64,000 nt of DNA from NCBI GenBank assembly GCA_036898165.1, contig CM072535.1, forward strand, positions 4,218,501 to 4,282,500, in the 5' to 3' direction. How positions within the stretch are numbered: position 1 is the first letter of the stretch; each line of letters opens with the position of its first letter. Origin of the DNA: Silybum marianum (taxonomy: Eukaryota > Streptophyta > Magnoliopsida > Asterales > Asteraceae). The translations under genes were made by a program, and so were the position numbers. Below the pieces are notes generated by a model. That model had not been told where the DNA came from and did not search any database. It was given only the letters and a program-made list of their open reading frames with translations. Below, in pieces: positions 44,154 through 56,477 of this stretch.

Positions 44154-44786
44154 TGTTGGAACTAAGTTAAGAGTAGAGAACCATCGGCCCACATAGGAAG
44201 GAGAGGGGAAAATAGAGGGGTTTTACAAACTTGGATTGGGGCTCCTGGGGTCTCGTACCCGCGCATCTCATCGGACCAGATCGGGTCGGGAAGCGGTTAT
44301 GAAAACGGTTACCAGCAGTTATCGGTGGTTACGAGCAGTTACCGACGGTTACGGGCGGTTACAACCGCCGCCATGCTTATAAATATACGTGTTTTCCCTC
44401 AAACTTGAAACAATGACTTTTCCTCCAAGTTCCATACACACTAAATTCTCTGTTTCTCTCTCATTTTTCCTCACCGAAAATCCATCACCATACATGGTTT
44501 GATTCGCTAGATTCAAGTCTAACACTTGAATTCGATTGTTGTATCCTCTAGACGAACGCCAATACCACCGACGAATTTTTGTCTTAGGACACTGCGTTCG
44601 TGCAGGCCTCAATCAGAAACTTATCACGAAGAATCTGCAATATCAAGTATGATTTCGACGTTTTATATAATTTGTTTGTTGATTATATGTATTTACATGT
44701 AGATTTTATATAAAAATCTAGTACTTCTACACCATTCTCGTAATTTATTTATATACAAATATATTTTGGATTGATTACTCTTAACA
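44154..44786 (+). mobile_element. 5' LTR of the complete copia element
   Basis: TATA box CTTATAAATA near 44376-44385. Immediately upstream (44305-44362) five or six CGGTTAC-like units (CGGTTACC, CAGTTATCGG, CGGTTACGGG) form a U3 array. The sequence just after the LTR, ATCTAAGACAAAAATTTG, is not the usual tRNA-iMet primer site, so the primer is unclear. Confidence 0.93.
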
Positions 44787-44812
44787 ATCTAAGACAAAAA
44801 TTTGTTAAGGAG

Positions 44813-45755
44813 GGATGGAACAATCGACTATGGTGAAGTCTCATGTGGAGAAACCCGAGAAGTTCAAGGGTTCCGACTTCCGTCGATGGCAACAGAAGAT
44901 CTTGTTCTATTTGACAACACTACATGTTTCCAATGTACTAACAGAAGATCCACCATCAAACGAAGTTCCGATGGGGCAAGATGGAAGTGCTCCCGCACAA
45001 ATCCAAATCGCTGCCCATTAAAAGACCGTCGAGACATGGAATTCAAACGAATATAGTTGCAGAAACTATATTCTAAATGATCTCGACGATTCCCTATACA
45101 ACATATACTCCACATTCCGAACGGCTAGAGAGATATGGGACTCTTTGGACGCCAAATACAAGACCGAAGTGGCGTGCTCTAAGAGGTTTGCGGTAGGGAA
45201 ATTTTTGAACTACCGGATGAATGATAACAAATCTGTTGTGAAACAGGTGGAAGAATTGCAAATACTTGTCCACGAACTTGACGTTGAGGCATGGGCTTAC
45301 ACGTCAACTTTGTTGTTGGCCCGATCATCAAAAAGTTGCCTCCCTCAGGGAAAGACTTCAAACTACAATTGAAGCACATGACCGAGGAAATGACTTTCGA
45401 GCTACTGCTTCTCAAAATAAGAGTTGAGGAGGACAATAAGTTGAATGAAAAAGCCGATGCAAGCACATATGAGCGTAACACCGATATGGTCGAGGCAAGC
45501 ACATCAAAGTCCAAATTTCAAAAATTGATGGGGAATGCGAGTGCTCCTAAGAGGCCTTTCAATTCTGGAAAAGGTCCCTTATCCCCACACAAAAGGCCTT
45601 TCAAGAAGACGTTGTGCTGTTGGGTTTGGGGCAAGCCGGGACATCGTTCAAAAGACTGTCGACACAAAAGAAACCATGGCGGTGCCGGGGGAAATGGTGG
45701 TGGAGGGGCTGGTCTGTCTAATAACCACGCCAACCTCGCCCATTCTCCTAATTAA
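44813..45755 (+). pseudogene. Copia gag, broken
   Basis: Starts MEQSTMVKSHVEKPEKFKGS and continues RRWQQKILFYLTTL, the UBN2/gag start. A TAA (45018-45020) interrupts it, the frame resumes with NYILNDLDDSLYNIYSTF, and it shifts again near 45290 into a frame ending 45755. The zinc knuckle reads CWVWGKPGHRSKDC: the second Cys of CX2C is replaced by Trp, so RNA binding would be lost even without the stops. A Gly-rich tail follows. Confidence 0.9.
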
Positions 45756-45764
45756 TTTGCTGCG

Positions 45765-47057
45765 GTGATTGAAACACACATGGTGACCGACAAAGTGGAT
45801 AGGTGGTATGACACCGGAGCAACCCGACATGTTTGCAATTCAAAAGAAGCTTGTTTGATACATTTCAAGAGGTGGATGATGGAGAACCAATGTTCATGGG
45901 AAACGCGAATGCGTCAAGTGTGGAAGCAAAGGGGAAGTGCACTCTAAAGCTCACTTCCGGAAAGGATCTCATGTTGTCTGATGTTTTATTTGTACCATCT
46001 ATGTGTAAAAACTTAATTTCTAGCCCTATGGCATTCTTCCTTTCATATCAATGAAAATAAGGTTGCTTCTATTTATATCGTGGATCCTTCCTTCCTATGG
46101 CATTCTAGATTAGGACATGTCAACTTTAGATCAATACAAAGAATGATCAAACTTGACATGATTCCTAAATGCTCTATTGATAAAATGAATAAGTGTGAGG
46201 TTTTTGTAGAAGATAAATACACAAATCATCCACATAGACCAGTAGACAAATCAAATGTAATCCTCAGGCTAATTCATAGTGATTTATGTGATTTCAAGGC
46301 TACTCCTTCTAGAGGAGAAAAAAATTACTATATTTCTTTCATTGACGATTGCAGTAAATATTGCTATGTGTACTTAATCAATTTTAAGGATGAGACCTTA
46401 AACATGTTTAAGAACTATAAGGCTGAAGTTGAGAATCAACTTGATAAGAAAATCAAAATTCTAATATAGGATTAGGGAGGAGAATACGAATCCCACGATT
46501 TTGCAGAATTTTGTGCTACACATGGCATAATACATCAAACAACCACTCCCTACATTCCTCAACAAAATGGAGTGGCCGAGCGAAAGAATAGAACATTGAA
46601 AAATATGATGAATTCAATGTTGCCCGGAGCTCCATTCCATCTATGTGGTAAGGCGTGTCTTACTGCAAACATGATCCTAAACCGGATCCCCCACAAGAAA
46701 AGTGATAAATCTCCATATGAACTATGGAAAGGAAGATTACCTTCTTATAAAAGATTGAAAGTGTGGGGTTTCCTTGCTAATGTTCAAGTCCCTTTACCAA
46801 AAAGGACTAAACTTGGACTAAAAACGGTAGATTGTATATATATTGGTCCTGCATATAATAGTGTTGCATATAGGTTCTTAGTATACAAATCTAATGTAGA
46901 TAACATAAGCAACAATACAATTATAGAATCTGCGGAAGCGGAATTCTTTGAGATGATCTTCCCTTATAAGGAAAAAGAGGGTAATACCTCTATTCCAAGG
47001 AAAAGATTGATTGATGACACACACTCTCAAATTGAAACAAATAAGAGTGATCAATAA
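45765..47057 (+). pseudogene. Copia protease, GAG-pre-integrase and integrase, broken
   Basis: Protease active site WYDTGATRHVC at about 45807-45839, then a shift to a frame with LSDVLFVPSMCKNLIS. The integrase zinc finger (WHSRLGHVN...CEVFVEDK) has lost one Cys (Phe instead). The DDE core keeps IHSDLCDF and SFIDDCSK, but two stop codons (46468-46476) flank the Asp before GGEYES. NGVAERKNRTLKNM with the catalytic Glu follows at about 46570. The last part (to 47057) is the C-terminal integrase region. Confidence 0.9.
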
Positions 47058-47095
47058 AATATTGGTCAAACCTCCAAGGTACAAGAAGAGAAGAG

Positions 47096-48714
47096 GTGGA
47101 ACCAAGGAGAAGAAAAAGGGGAAGAATCGCCAAAGACATTGGACCAGACTTTATGGCTTTCAACGTTGAAGTAGAACCTCTCTCCTATAAGGCTGCCATG
47201 GATTCATCCGAGGCACCTTATTGGGAAGAAGCCATCCATATTGAAATCGATTCCATAGTGCAAAACAACACATGGAAACTTGTTGATTTACCTCCGGGTC
47301 ATAAAGTGATTGGCCATAAATGGATCTTCAAGAGAAAGTTGAGACCTGATGGCACTATAGAGAAATACAAAGCTCGATTAGTCGCCAAGGGCTACCGACA
47401 AAAGGAAGGTCAAGACTTCTTCGATACATATTCACCGGTTACAAGAATAACGTCTATAAGGACGTTGATATCAATAGCGGCTATTCATAACTTAGAAATA
47501 CATCAAATGGATGTGAAAACCGCATTCTTGAATGGTGAAGTAGAAGAAGAAATATATATACAACAACCGGAAGGGTTTGTTGTTAAAGGCCAAGAAAACA
47601 AAGTCTGTAAATTGATTAAGTCTCTTTATGGACTTAAGCAAGCGCTAAAGCAATGGCATGAGAAGTTTGATAACACCATGTTATTAAACGGGTTTCACAT
47701 CAATGAATGTGACAAATGCGTATATGTGAAACAATATAAGACCGCTTGTGTCATCATATGTCTGTACGTTGATAACATGCTCATCATGGGAACAAACTTG
47801 GATGTAATAAATCAAACTAAGAAAATGATGAACTCCGCATTTGACATGAAAGATATGGGAGTAGTTGATGTAATCCTTGGTATAAAGATCCAAAGGAATT
47901 CTAGTGGTTACATCCTAACCCAATCTCGCTATGTTGAGAAGGTGCCCCGAAAGTTTGGTCATTATGATGACAAACCGGTTGCGACTCCTTTTGATCCTTC
48001 AAGTCAATTGAAGAAGAATCTAGGAGATAGTGTTGCTCAACTCGAAGACACTCAAGTTCTTGGAAGCTTGATGTATATCATGAATTGTACACGACCGGAC
48101 ATAGCATATAGCGTGAGTAGACTAAGTCGATACTCACATAACCCCGGAAAGGATCATTGGTATGCTTTAGTGAGAGTTCTTAGATACTTGAAATACACAA
48201 TGACCTATGGGTTACACTACACAAAAGATCCTCCCGTTTTAGAAGGATTTTGTGATGCTAATTGGATTTCCAACCATTCTGAAAGTAAGTCCACAAGTGG
48301 ATATGTGTTTACACTTGGTGGTGCAACAATATCTTGGAAATCATCAAAGCAAACAGTGAATACTAGACCAACTATGGAAGCAGAATTTGTGGCACTAGAC
48401 AAAGCCGCTAAAGAAGCTGAATGGCTTAAAGGCTTCCTAGAAGGTATTACGTTATGGCCAAAACCGGTGACTGCCATTGGCATCCATTGTGATAGTATGG
48501 TTGCACTTACAAGAGCAAAGAACCAAATGTACAATGGAAAGTCACGTCATATACAAAGTCGCCACAACACTATAAAGGACTTGCTGAAAATGGAATTATT
48601 TCCATAGACTACGTAAAGTCAAAGGAAAACATTGCCGATCCTTTGACAAAAGGCCTAAGTAGAGAGCAAGTTACCTTTTCATCAAGGGGAATGGGCTTAA
48701 AGCCAATACAATGA
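47096..48714 (+). pseudogene. Copia reverse transcriptase and RNase H, catalytic residue changed
   Basis: A 503-codon frame (47096-48607) holds WKLVDLPPGHKVIGHKWIFK, MDVKTAFLNGEVEEEIYIQQ, KSLYGLKQ and the active site YVDNM. The usual YVDD has its second Asp changed to Asn (AAC, 47774-47776), which should abolish polymerisation. RNase H follows with FCDANWISN, EAEFVALDKAAKE, HCDSMVAL and SRHIQSRHN. A frameshift near 48590 separates the last part, which reads IDYVKSKENIADPLTKGL. Confidence 0.93.
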
Positions 48715-49317
48715 GTATTCTTCGGCGACAACCTAACCTAGCGTAATTGGAGATCCCATGGTCTAGGTTCAACAAGACAACAAGTCGGAGACAACTCAAG
48801 AAACCGACATACACAAGTATGTCTATTCATATGATGTTTCTTCTGTGTATTTTTCGTTGATGGTATAGGGTTGAATATCTTAAATTCTTAATAATGCCGA
48901 TAGCTGCTATAGTAGAATACTACAGAATATTCTCGATTGGCGTTACCTATGTGAGAATGATGTAGGGTTGCATCTTTGAAGACGGATATGGCTACGTCTT
49001 TTAAAACTCTCATGAAGAAAGGATATGTTCACGACCGAAATGAACACAATGGTAAGAATTAAATTATGTTAAGTTAAGCTATGTGTGATACCTATTGTCT
49101 CGATTTACTACAAAAATGTGGTTAGTTCAAGACTTCAGTTCACTACCCACAAAGTAGATCCGATAGGTATTCACTAGGAATGGTTCAAGTCCAAAAGACA
49201 CCTTTTCTGATGCATATCATAACTAACTTGGTGATAGATAAATAAGTTCCATTATATCTCTTATTTTCTATTCAAATGTGGGGTATTATTTGGGTTTGAA
49301 TAGAAAATGTGGGGTAT

Positions 49318-49935
49318 TGTTGGAACTTAGTTAAGAATAGAGAACCATTGGCCCACATAGGAAGAACAGGGAAAAATAGAGGGGTTTTACAAACTTGGAT
49401 TGGGGCTCCTGGGGTCTTGTACCCGCGCATCTCATCGGACCGAATCGGGTCAGGAAGCGGTTATGAAAACGGTTACTGGCGGTTACGAGCGATTACCGGC
49501 GGTTACAACCGCCGCCACGCTTTTAAATATGCGTGTTTTCCCTCAAACTTGAAACAATGATTTTCCCTCCAAGTTCCATACATACCAAATTCTCTGTTTC
49601 TTTCTCATTTTTCCTCACCGAAAATCCATCACCATACATGGTTTGATTCGCTAGATTCAAGTCTAACACTTGAATTCGATTGTTGTATCCTCTAGACGAA
49701 CGCCAATACCACCGACGAATTTTTGTCTTAGGACACTGCGTTTTCGTACATGCCTCAATCGAAAACTTATCACGAAGAATCTGCAATATCAAGTATGATT
49801 TCGATGTTTTATATAATTTGTTTGTTGATTATATATATGTATTTACATGTAGATTTATATAAAAATCTAGTACTTCTACACCGTTCTCGTAATTTATTTA
49901 TATACAAATATATTTTGGATTGATTACTCCTAACA
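49318..49935 (+). mobile_element. 3' LTR of the complete copia element
   Basis: Preceded by the purine tract AAAATGTGGGGTAT, itself a near copy of ATGTGGGGTATT at 49276-49287. It has fewer CGGTTAC units than the 5' LTR, which explains part of its shorter length. Confidence 0.93.
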
Positions 49936-49944
49936 CATATATCA

Positions 49945-50640
49945 TCGTCTAGGTCTACCCATATCTAGTGTCTCTAACTAAGACCCGCTCTTTTAAGCCA
50001 TTTTTGGAAAGAACTCTTTTAGAAACTCAATACGACGCTTCTTCACTCAAGTGCTTACCACCCTCAAACAGATGGCCAAGGTGTTTAAATAGTGCATTGA
50101 ATCTTATCTACGTTGCTTTGCTAGCGAAAAACCACAATGGCACCGTTATCTCTATCTTGCTGAATTTTGGTATCCCATGTCCTTTCATAACTCCATTGGT
50201 ATGCCTCCTTTTTAGGTCCTTTATAGACGTGCATCCCCATCTATTCCATCCTATCTTACGGGTTTGTCATCAGTGGCCTCCATAGAAGAGACCCTTACTA
50301 CGCATGGTCTCTTCCTCAATCAACTCAAACAAAAACTTTAACCATTCCAAGTTCTACATGATCACTCACGCTAATAAAAATTGTATGGATAAATCCTTTA
50401 AGGTACGACGGTAGGTTTATATGCGCTTGAAGATTTATCGACAGACTCTTGTCCAACACTACCAATCTCAAAAACTAGAAAAATGTTTCTTCGGACCATT
50501 CAAAGTAGTCAAACTGATTGGTAAGGTTTCCTATCGTATCGATCTTATATATGGTTCCAAATTCTCTTCCTCGTCTTTGTTATTGGGAGATTAACCTTCT
50601 CAAATCAATTGTTATCATTTCTCTTTGTTGTTTTATAGCC
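49945..50640 (+). pseudogene. Decayed Ty3/gypsy integrase fragment
   Basis: Switching frames shows CAAACAGATGGCCAAGGT (the HPQTDGQ region), then pieces matching WHRYL, AEFWYP, HNSIGMPPF, and later YHSKFYMI, YMRLKIYRQTL, KCFFGPFKVVK and SYRIDL, all from the C-terminal half of plant gypsy integrases. Stops and shifts are frequent. No LTR for this element was found nearby. Confidence 0.75.
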
Positions 50641-50802
50641 TCCCTAACTCCGCGTATATCCTTCCACCCCATTCCTAACTCTATCTGTATGTGGGATAAT
50701 ACTTGGTTTGCTTTAGTTATAAAATATTGATCCTTGGTGCACCAAGGTAGCCCTTATTTGTTGGTGTAACCTGCAAAGTGAAAAATTGTTCTATATCGTG
50801 TG

Positions 50803-51145
50803 TTGGAGTTCCACATCAGATAGACATTGTCTCTTTAACCTTTGTTATATATGTTGGAACTCCTTTCTACCTACAAGCGCTTTTTTATAGAGTAATCTGA
50901 AGAGCTTCCACATATCTTCACATGGTATTATAATCAAGGTTTACCACCTCTAGGGACTGACATTCTAGGGGTACTTTCTTTGTCTGGCCTCCATTAGAGA
51001 TTGCAATTTGGAGTCCCACATCAATTAGATATGATCCCTTTAACCTCTATATATGTTTTCACCTCCTTTTTTTCATTTCACAAGCTCTTTTAAAGAAGAA
51101 AAGGTTTCACATATCTTCCCATCGTGTATGGTTTACTTTTCTCAC
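50803..51145. repeat. Two related ~135-bp units, LTR or TRIM-like
   Basis: TTGGAGTTCCACATCAGATA (50803) and TTGGAGTCCCACATCAATTA (51008) begin two diverged copies that share CTTTAACCT, TATATATGTT and CACATATCTTC. The spacing of about 205 bp and the GTCCCACATC phrase suggest LTRs of a small non-autonomous retroelement, but no primer site confirms it. Confidence 0.5.
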
Positions 51146-51723
51146 TGAACTTCCAAGTAGATGGTGTTGGATCCTTGATTAGTTTCATTTCTTGATTTGA
51201 TAATGATGTGCAGCCCTTCAAAGAACTTGCTTTGGTAAGCAAAAGGCAAACCATGGGTTTAAGTGTTATACTGGAGTAAATTCAAACTGACTTGAAAATT
51301 ATACTATAGATGGTCTTTAGGATCAAGAAAACGGGGTGTGAGTCTTCGTGGTTCTAAACATTGTTTGTTCGTTCATTAATTAGATTAATGTAATCTCCTT
51401 CGCTCGCTGGTAGTATATTTCATCTATTATAAACGAAGGTTGGCTTTTATTTGAGTTTGAAATAATGTCAACATCTTAATACTTGTATAGCGTGTTTGAA
51501 ACCATATAAATTTAAATAGAAAGAACTGAACTCCAGATCAAACCAAATACAATGTTTATAAACAAGATTCAAATGAAAATAAAACTGACATTTACATCAT
51601 TAAATTAATGCTTATAAATCTACAATGATTAATTTGTTGATAAGAATAAAAAGTTAATTAATAACAAAACTAAAAATAATCACATAATAAGTACAAGTAT
51701 ATAATATATAACACAAGTATAAG
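51146..51723. other. Unassigned sequence
   Basis: AT-rich, no gene or bounded repeat seen. Confidence 0.4.
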
Positions 51724-52587
51724 TGTTGATCCAAAACTCCTCTCAGTGATTTGAATATGATTCCGCCGTTTACTTAGTGAAAAATTCCATTGATAAGTAA
51801 TAAGTCAAGTTCAGTGATAGCATACACTGATTACACTCAGCGATCACTTATATCAGTGATTCTATACTTATCCCTGAAGATCTGAAGAACAACAGTCACA
51901 CCCTCAGTCCATTCAGCGATAGTCGAAGACCAAGCTGAAGATAGAGATAATCAGCTAATGATCTAAAGCGGTTCAGTGATAGCAAATATTATCTAAAACA
52001 AGTGTGAAGTCTTGTTAGGCCTTAGTGACACTCTGAAAGTTTATCCTTGAAGTTTCAAGTTATGCGATCAAGTGAAGCCTTTCAACAAGATTTATGTTGG
52101 TCTTATCCTCGATGCACAAAAGTCAAAACCTTATACTATGTCAGAAAAGGACGTACAGATTGTCTCTAATGTCCCCATCAAATCTAATTTGTACTGTTCA
52201 CACACGGCCAAAAGCATGGTTGCTTTTGAACAAAGGACAAGCTTCCAATGAAAGCTTGTCACGTGGCATATACCTTTTGTCTCGCATTAATTGCGACGGG
52301 TATAAATAGATGAAGATCCATTCTTCATCTTTATGCATGCTACTTTCTATTTTCTCAAACCTCTGCTTCGTTTGTTTCCTAATTCCTTGTGCATCAACTT
52401 TGTGATTTCTTAGTTACAATAGAATAGGTTTTAATACTTGTTCTAGTTCCGCTAGTAACTGTAAATTTGTTTATTCAATATAAAATCATTTAAAAACTTA
52501 AAATCTGTGTGTTTGTATTCAACCCCCCCCCCTTCTACAAACTGTTTCTATATCCTTGAACTCTTGTAGACTCCTTTGGGACCAACA
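51724..52587 (+). mobile_element. 5' LTR of copia element C
   Basis: 864 bp, TGTTGATCC...GGACCAACA, followed by the primer-like AGTGATATCAGAGC (one mismatch to the tRNA-iMet site). The first 200 bp carry repeated CAGTGAT/CAGCGAT boxes. Near 52507-52540 is TGTTTGTATTCAA plus a C-run and TTCTACA, shared in inverse with 541-575. The U3 start recurs inverted at 60786-60956. Confidence 0.85.
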
Positions 52588-52681
52588 AGTGATATCAGAG
52601 CAGTGTTTATTGCTTATTAATCTTTAAAATAACTCTTCTCTTAAGATATTTTAAAATAACTAACACAAACTACATCAACAA

Positions 52682-55014
52682 TGGATCTTTAGCTAAACCT
52701 CCTAGATTTAGCCGTGATAATTTTCCATTATGGAAAGAAAGAATGACTATATTCTAGAAGGGTCGGATCCTAAGATCCCCTATTATCTAGAGAATGGACC
52801 ATATGTTCCTACAGTCCTGGTCCATGCAGTTCCTGCCACTGCAACCACTCCAGCTATCGTTGGGAGAAGAATTGCCAAAACTTCCAGATCAATGGAGTTA
52901 GGATGACAAAAAGGAAGTAGCTATAGATGCTAAATCTAGATCTATATTTCTATGTCTCTACCAGATGAAGTTTATCACTCTGTGATGAAAATGAGGACAT
53001 CTAAAACCATGTGGGATACTCTTTGTATTCAATATGAAGGAACTGATGAAGTTCAGATTACTCGTAGTATAAATATGGTGAGACAATATGAAAGCTTTAT
53101 GTGTCTAAAAGGTGAAACTCTTTCTCAAATTCACCAAAGATTTAATTATCTCTTAATTGATATGTAAACTGTTAATAGAGAATATTCTAATGCTGAAATA
53201 CTGACAAAATTTACGGAGGCACTACTTGGACAATGGGGAGTGTACACTACATGTTTAAAATTGTCAAAGAATCTTGAGACTCTTTCCTTAAGTGCTCTCT
53301 ATGGAATGTTGCTCAATGAAGAAAAATCCCAAGCCTTAAGAAGAAACCTCATTAAAGATATCAAGAGTGCCAAAAGTATTTCTTTGGCACTAGTGACTTC
53401 AGAAGTTGAATCTTCAAAACAAGTTTCATCTTTCATTTCTTCTATCACTGAATTAGATCAAACTGATTCAGAAGAACTTACTGATGCTGACATCACTGAG
53501 TTTGATAATTCTCTAGCTCTTCTCACTAACAACTTTAGAAGATTTGCTAGTAAGAGTAATTTTCGAAAAACACCGGCTATCAATGACTCTGATAAGTCGA
53601 AGACTCTTCCTGCTGAAAAAGCATCTGCTATATGCTAACTGTCAGCGTAAGGGTCATTTTGCTAGTGAGTGCAGATCTAAGAAAGTAGCTGCACCCACTA
53701 CTTCTCAGAACTCTGATAATAAACGAAAAATATTCTAAATTGAAAAATAAATACGGAGATCTAAAAAAGAACCAGCAAAAAGGCAAAGGCCTAGTTGCTG
53801 AAGAAGTTGACTTGGATCAAGAAGATGATTGGGTCAAGACCATTGATGAATCAGGATCTGATGAAGAAGATCTTGCCTTCATTTGTTTGATGGCCAGAAT
53901 TGAAGAAGCTGAAGAGGCCCTGACACATCCTCTTCAGAATGTCCTTCAACTCAGGTAAACATTCCCTGAACCTCCTCTATACCTGAAGATGACAGCTTGT
54001 TAGCTCTCGATTCTATGACTGTTGAATTTATAATGCTTTAAATGGCAAGATCAAAGTTGAACAAATGAACATTGATCTATCTGAACAATTAAAAAATTGT
54101 CATCTCAAAATCAAAGAACTTACTGAGATTGAAGAGAATCTTAAAGACCAAGTCTTTGTAAATCAAACCATTAGCATTGAAAGACGATAAGCTATCTCTG
54201 AAAAGGAAAAGGTCATCGTTGATCTCAAAGCTGAGATAGCTACCATCAAGGGATGGTGTAAGGCTTCTGAAAAAGTCAGCGAGATCATCAATGCTCAAAT
54301 TCCTAAAAATATTAAAAGTGGCTTAGGTTATACCTCTAATCAAGAAGAATCAAAGACTGATCGTTCCATGTTAAAGTTTGGAATGCTCATTTCTTCTATC
54401 ATTGATCCTTCTTCTCAGAAAATTCCTAACACTGAGAAAAGGCCCTCTAAGTCTAACATTAAGGATATAGAGAAGGTGATCAAGGACAAGTTCCTTGACC
54501 ATGTTCCTAAAATCAAGAATTTTCAGAAACTGAAGAAGAATACTTCTATTCCTTTAGTGAGTCATCCTAAATCTGGAAAGAAGATCCCTAGATTTATTTA
54601 GAGATCTACTCCCAGAATTAAGATAGACCTCACTCCATCTGTCCCTAAGAAAATCATTATTCCTCCCAGGACAATGGAAAAAGGAATTCTTGGTTATGGT
54701 CCTGATAATGCTTCAACTTCTTCTTTTCATACCTTCAATTCCAAACCCATTTTTAAATATAGGAAATGCTATCACTGTGGTGAAACTACCCACAGTGCAA
54801 GCAAGTGTCCTAATGCTACTAAAGCTGAAAAATTGGCTCATGGTAAGAAAGTAGCTCAAGCTAATAAATCAGCGAGAACGAAATCCACCAAGGTTGGTAA
54901 AACTCCCAAGGTGAAGATAACCACTGAAGAAAATGTTTCAGCTAGCAACTCATCCGCAAAATCTTTCACTAACTTTGCAGGACCCATAGTAGTATGGGTA
55001 CCTATAAAAAATTA
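52682..55014 (+). pseudogene. Copia gag (SIRE/Maximus-like), broken, pol missing
   Basis: Begins in NGSLAKPPRFSRDNFPLWKE, then VYHSVMKMRTSKTMWDTLCI of the UBN2 region, with many stops between about 52700 and 53240. 53240-53638 is a longer frame. A two-base loss at about 53635 breaks a first knuckle (ANCQRKGHFASEC). 54674-55014 carries an intact second knuckle, CYHCGETTHSASKC, and the typical Gag end AGPIVVWVPIKN with its stop at 55014. Directly after that stop, similarity switches to a minus-strand gypsy RT, so pol was deleted or replaced. Confidence 0.87.
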
Positions 55015-55017
55015 ATC

Positions 55018-55366
55018 CTTTTGTTTCATGGAGAGTGTTAAGTCATCAGGGGCTATGGCAATCTGATTGTACCCAGAGTATTCATCCAGAAAACAATAAA
55101 ATTCTTTTCCAGGTAACCTATCCAACATTTGGTCAACATTTGGGTACTACAGTAACTCCCCCTTTCTTTGGTACACACTGTACTGGGCTGACACAAGTAC
55201 TACTGGCAATAGGATAGATTATCCCAGCATCTAACCATTTCAGAATTTCTCTCTTGACAACCTCTTTCATCACAGGATTGAGCCTTCGTTGAGGTTCAAC
55301 TGAGGTGAAGATTTTATCCTCTAAAATGATTTTATGCTGACAAATTGTAGGGCTTATGCCCTTCAA
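55018..55366 (-). pseudogene. Athila-like RT fragment with internal deletion
   Basis: 55366-55136 encodes VVKREILKWLDAGIIYPIAS and VQCVPKKGGVTVV. After a junction near 55135, the frame resumes as QMLDRLPGKEFYCFLDEYSG YNQIAIAPDD in 55120-55025 with one residue block missing between. About 100 bp of RT (the CIDYRKLN region) is lost, and the sequence ends at the copia gag stop. Confidence 0.85.
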
Positions 55367-56477
55367 ATCTGCATTTTAGGATGGTGACTAATTTCTCCTC
55401 CTGATCTTTCTCTAGTGATGATGAGATAATGACTGGTAACTTTCCTGATTCTCCTAAAAAGGTATACTTTAAGTGAGAGGGAAGTTGTTTTAACTCTAGC
55501 TCTGGTGCTTGTTCTAAAGATGGGACAAGGATAGGTCTGTCCTTCGGGTCTAATGTTTCAAAAGCAGCCACTTCCTGCATTGGTTCTAGATCCTCAACAA
55601 TAATTTCTTCCTCGCTGTCAGATTCCTCCTTTCTTAACATCATCTCCAAACTTTGTTCTTGGCACAAAGTTTCAATCAAACTTACAGCAGAGCACTCTTC
55701 TCTATCATCTGGGTACCTAAGAGAATCAAAAACACTGAAAGTTACTGTTTGGTCATGCACTCTCATGGTTAATTCTCCCTTTTGGACATCAATCAGAGTT
55801 CTGCCAGTTGCTAAAAAAGGTCTGCCTAGAATGATGGGGATCTCATGGTCCACTTCACAATCCAAAATGATAAAATCGGCAGGAAAAATGAATTTCTCTA
55901 CTTGGACTAGGACATCCTCAATCTTACCCTTTGGATATGCAATGGATTTGTCTGCTAAGGTTAGGGTGACAGTAGTGGGTCTTGCTTTACCTATTCCTAG
56001 GGTTTGAAAAATTGATAATGGCATCAAGTTTACACTAGCACCAAGATCAGGTAAAGCCCTACATATCATCTTACCTCCTATGGAACAAGGGATAGTAAAA
56101 CTACCTGGGTCCTTCAACTTAGGGGGTATTTTGTTAGATATCAACGCACTACATCCTTCAGTCATGTTCACGGTTTCATACTCTATCAGTTTCTTTTTCT
56201 TGCTCAAAATATCTTTTAAGAATTTTGCATATGCTGGCTTTTGTTCAATAGCTTCAACTAATGGTATGTTGATATGCAATTGTTTGAAAACATCTAAAAA
56301 CTTTTTAAATTCATTTTGCTCCTTTTGGTTCCTTAATTTCTGTGGATAAGGAATGTAAGGAGGGACATGTATGGTGGTTGTGCTTTTCTGAGGTGCAGGC
56401 GTGGTGGGTTTAACTGTTGGTTGAGTCTGATTGCCAAGAATTACAACTGGACTGTCACCAGTGTGTGACAAATCCAC
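55332..56477 (-). pseudogene. Athila-like Gag-Pol linker and aspartic protease
   Basis: A 381-codon frame. Residues 25-110 include PPYIPYPQKLRNQKEQNEF, typical of Athila/Tat Gag-Pol. The protease follows (about 130-250) with MICRALPDLGASVNLMPLSI, where the usual active site D-x-G-A is DLGAS, then FIILDCEVDHEIPIILGRPF. An acidic stretch (SDSEEEIIVEDLE) leads toward RT. It is one of the longest frames of this element. Confidence 0.88.

Larger units (their letters stand above)
44154..49935 (+). mobile_element. Complete Ty1/copia retrotransposon with 5-bp TSD
   Basis: LTRs at 44154-44786 (633 bp) and 49318-49935 (618 bp), both TGTTGGAACT...TAACA. The target duplication CATAT is exact (44149-44153 and 49936-49940). 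Gag, protease, integrase, RT and RNase H follow in copia order but contain stops and frameshifts. The LTRs differ at perhaps twenty positions and one small indel, so the insertion is not very recent. It sits just before a decayed gypsy integrase. Confidence 0.95.

Noticed and set aside
44815..48714. A functional copia polyprotein
   Set aside because: Stops, frameshifts and lost catalytic or metal-binding residues occur in gag, integrase and RT.
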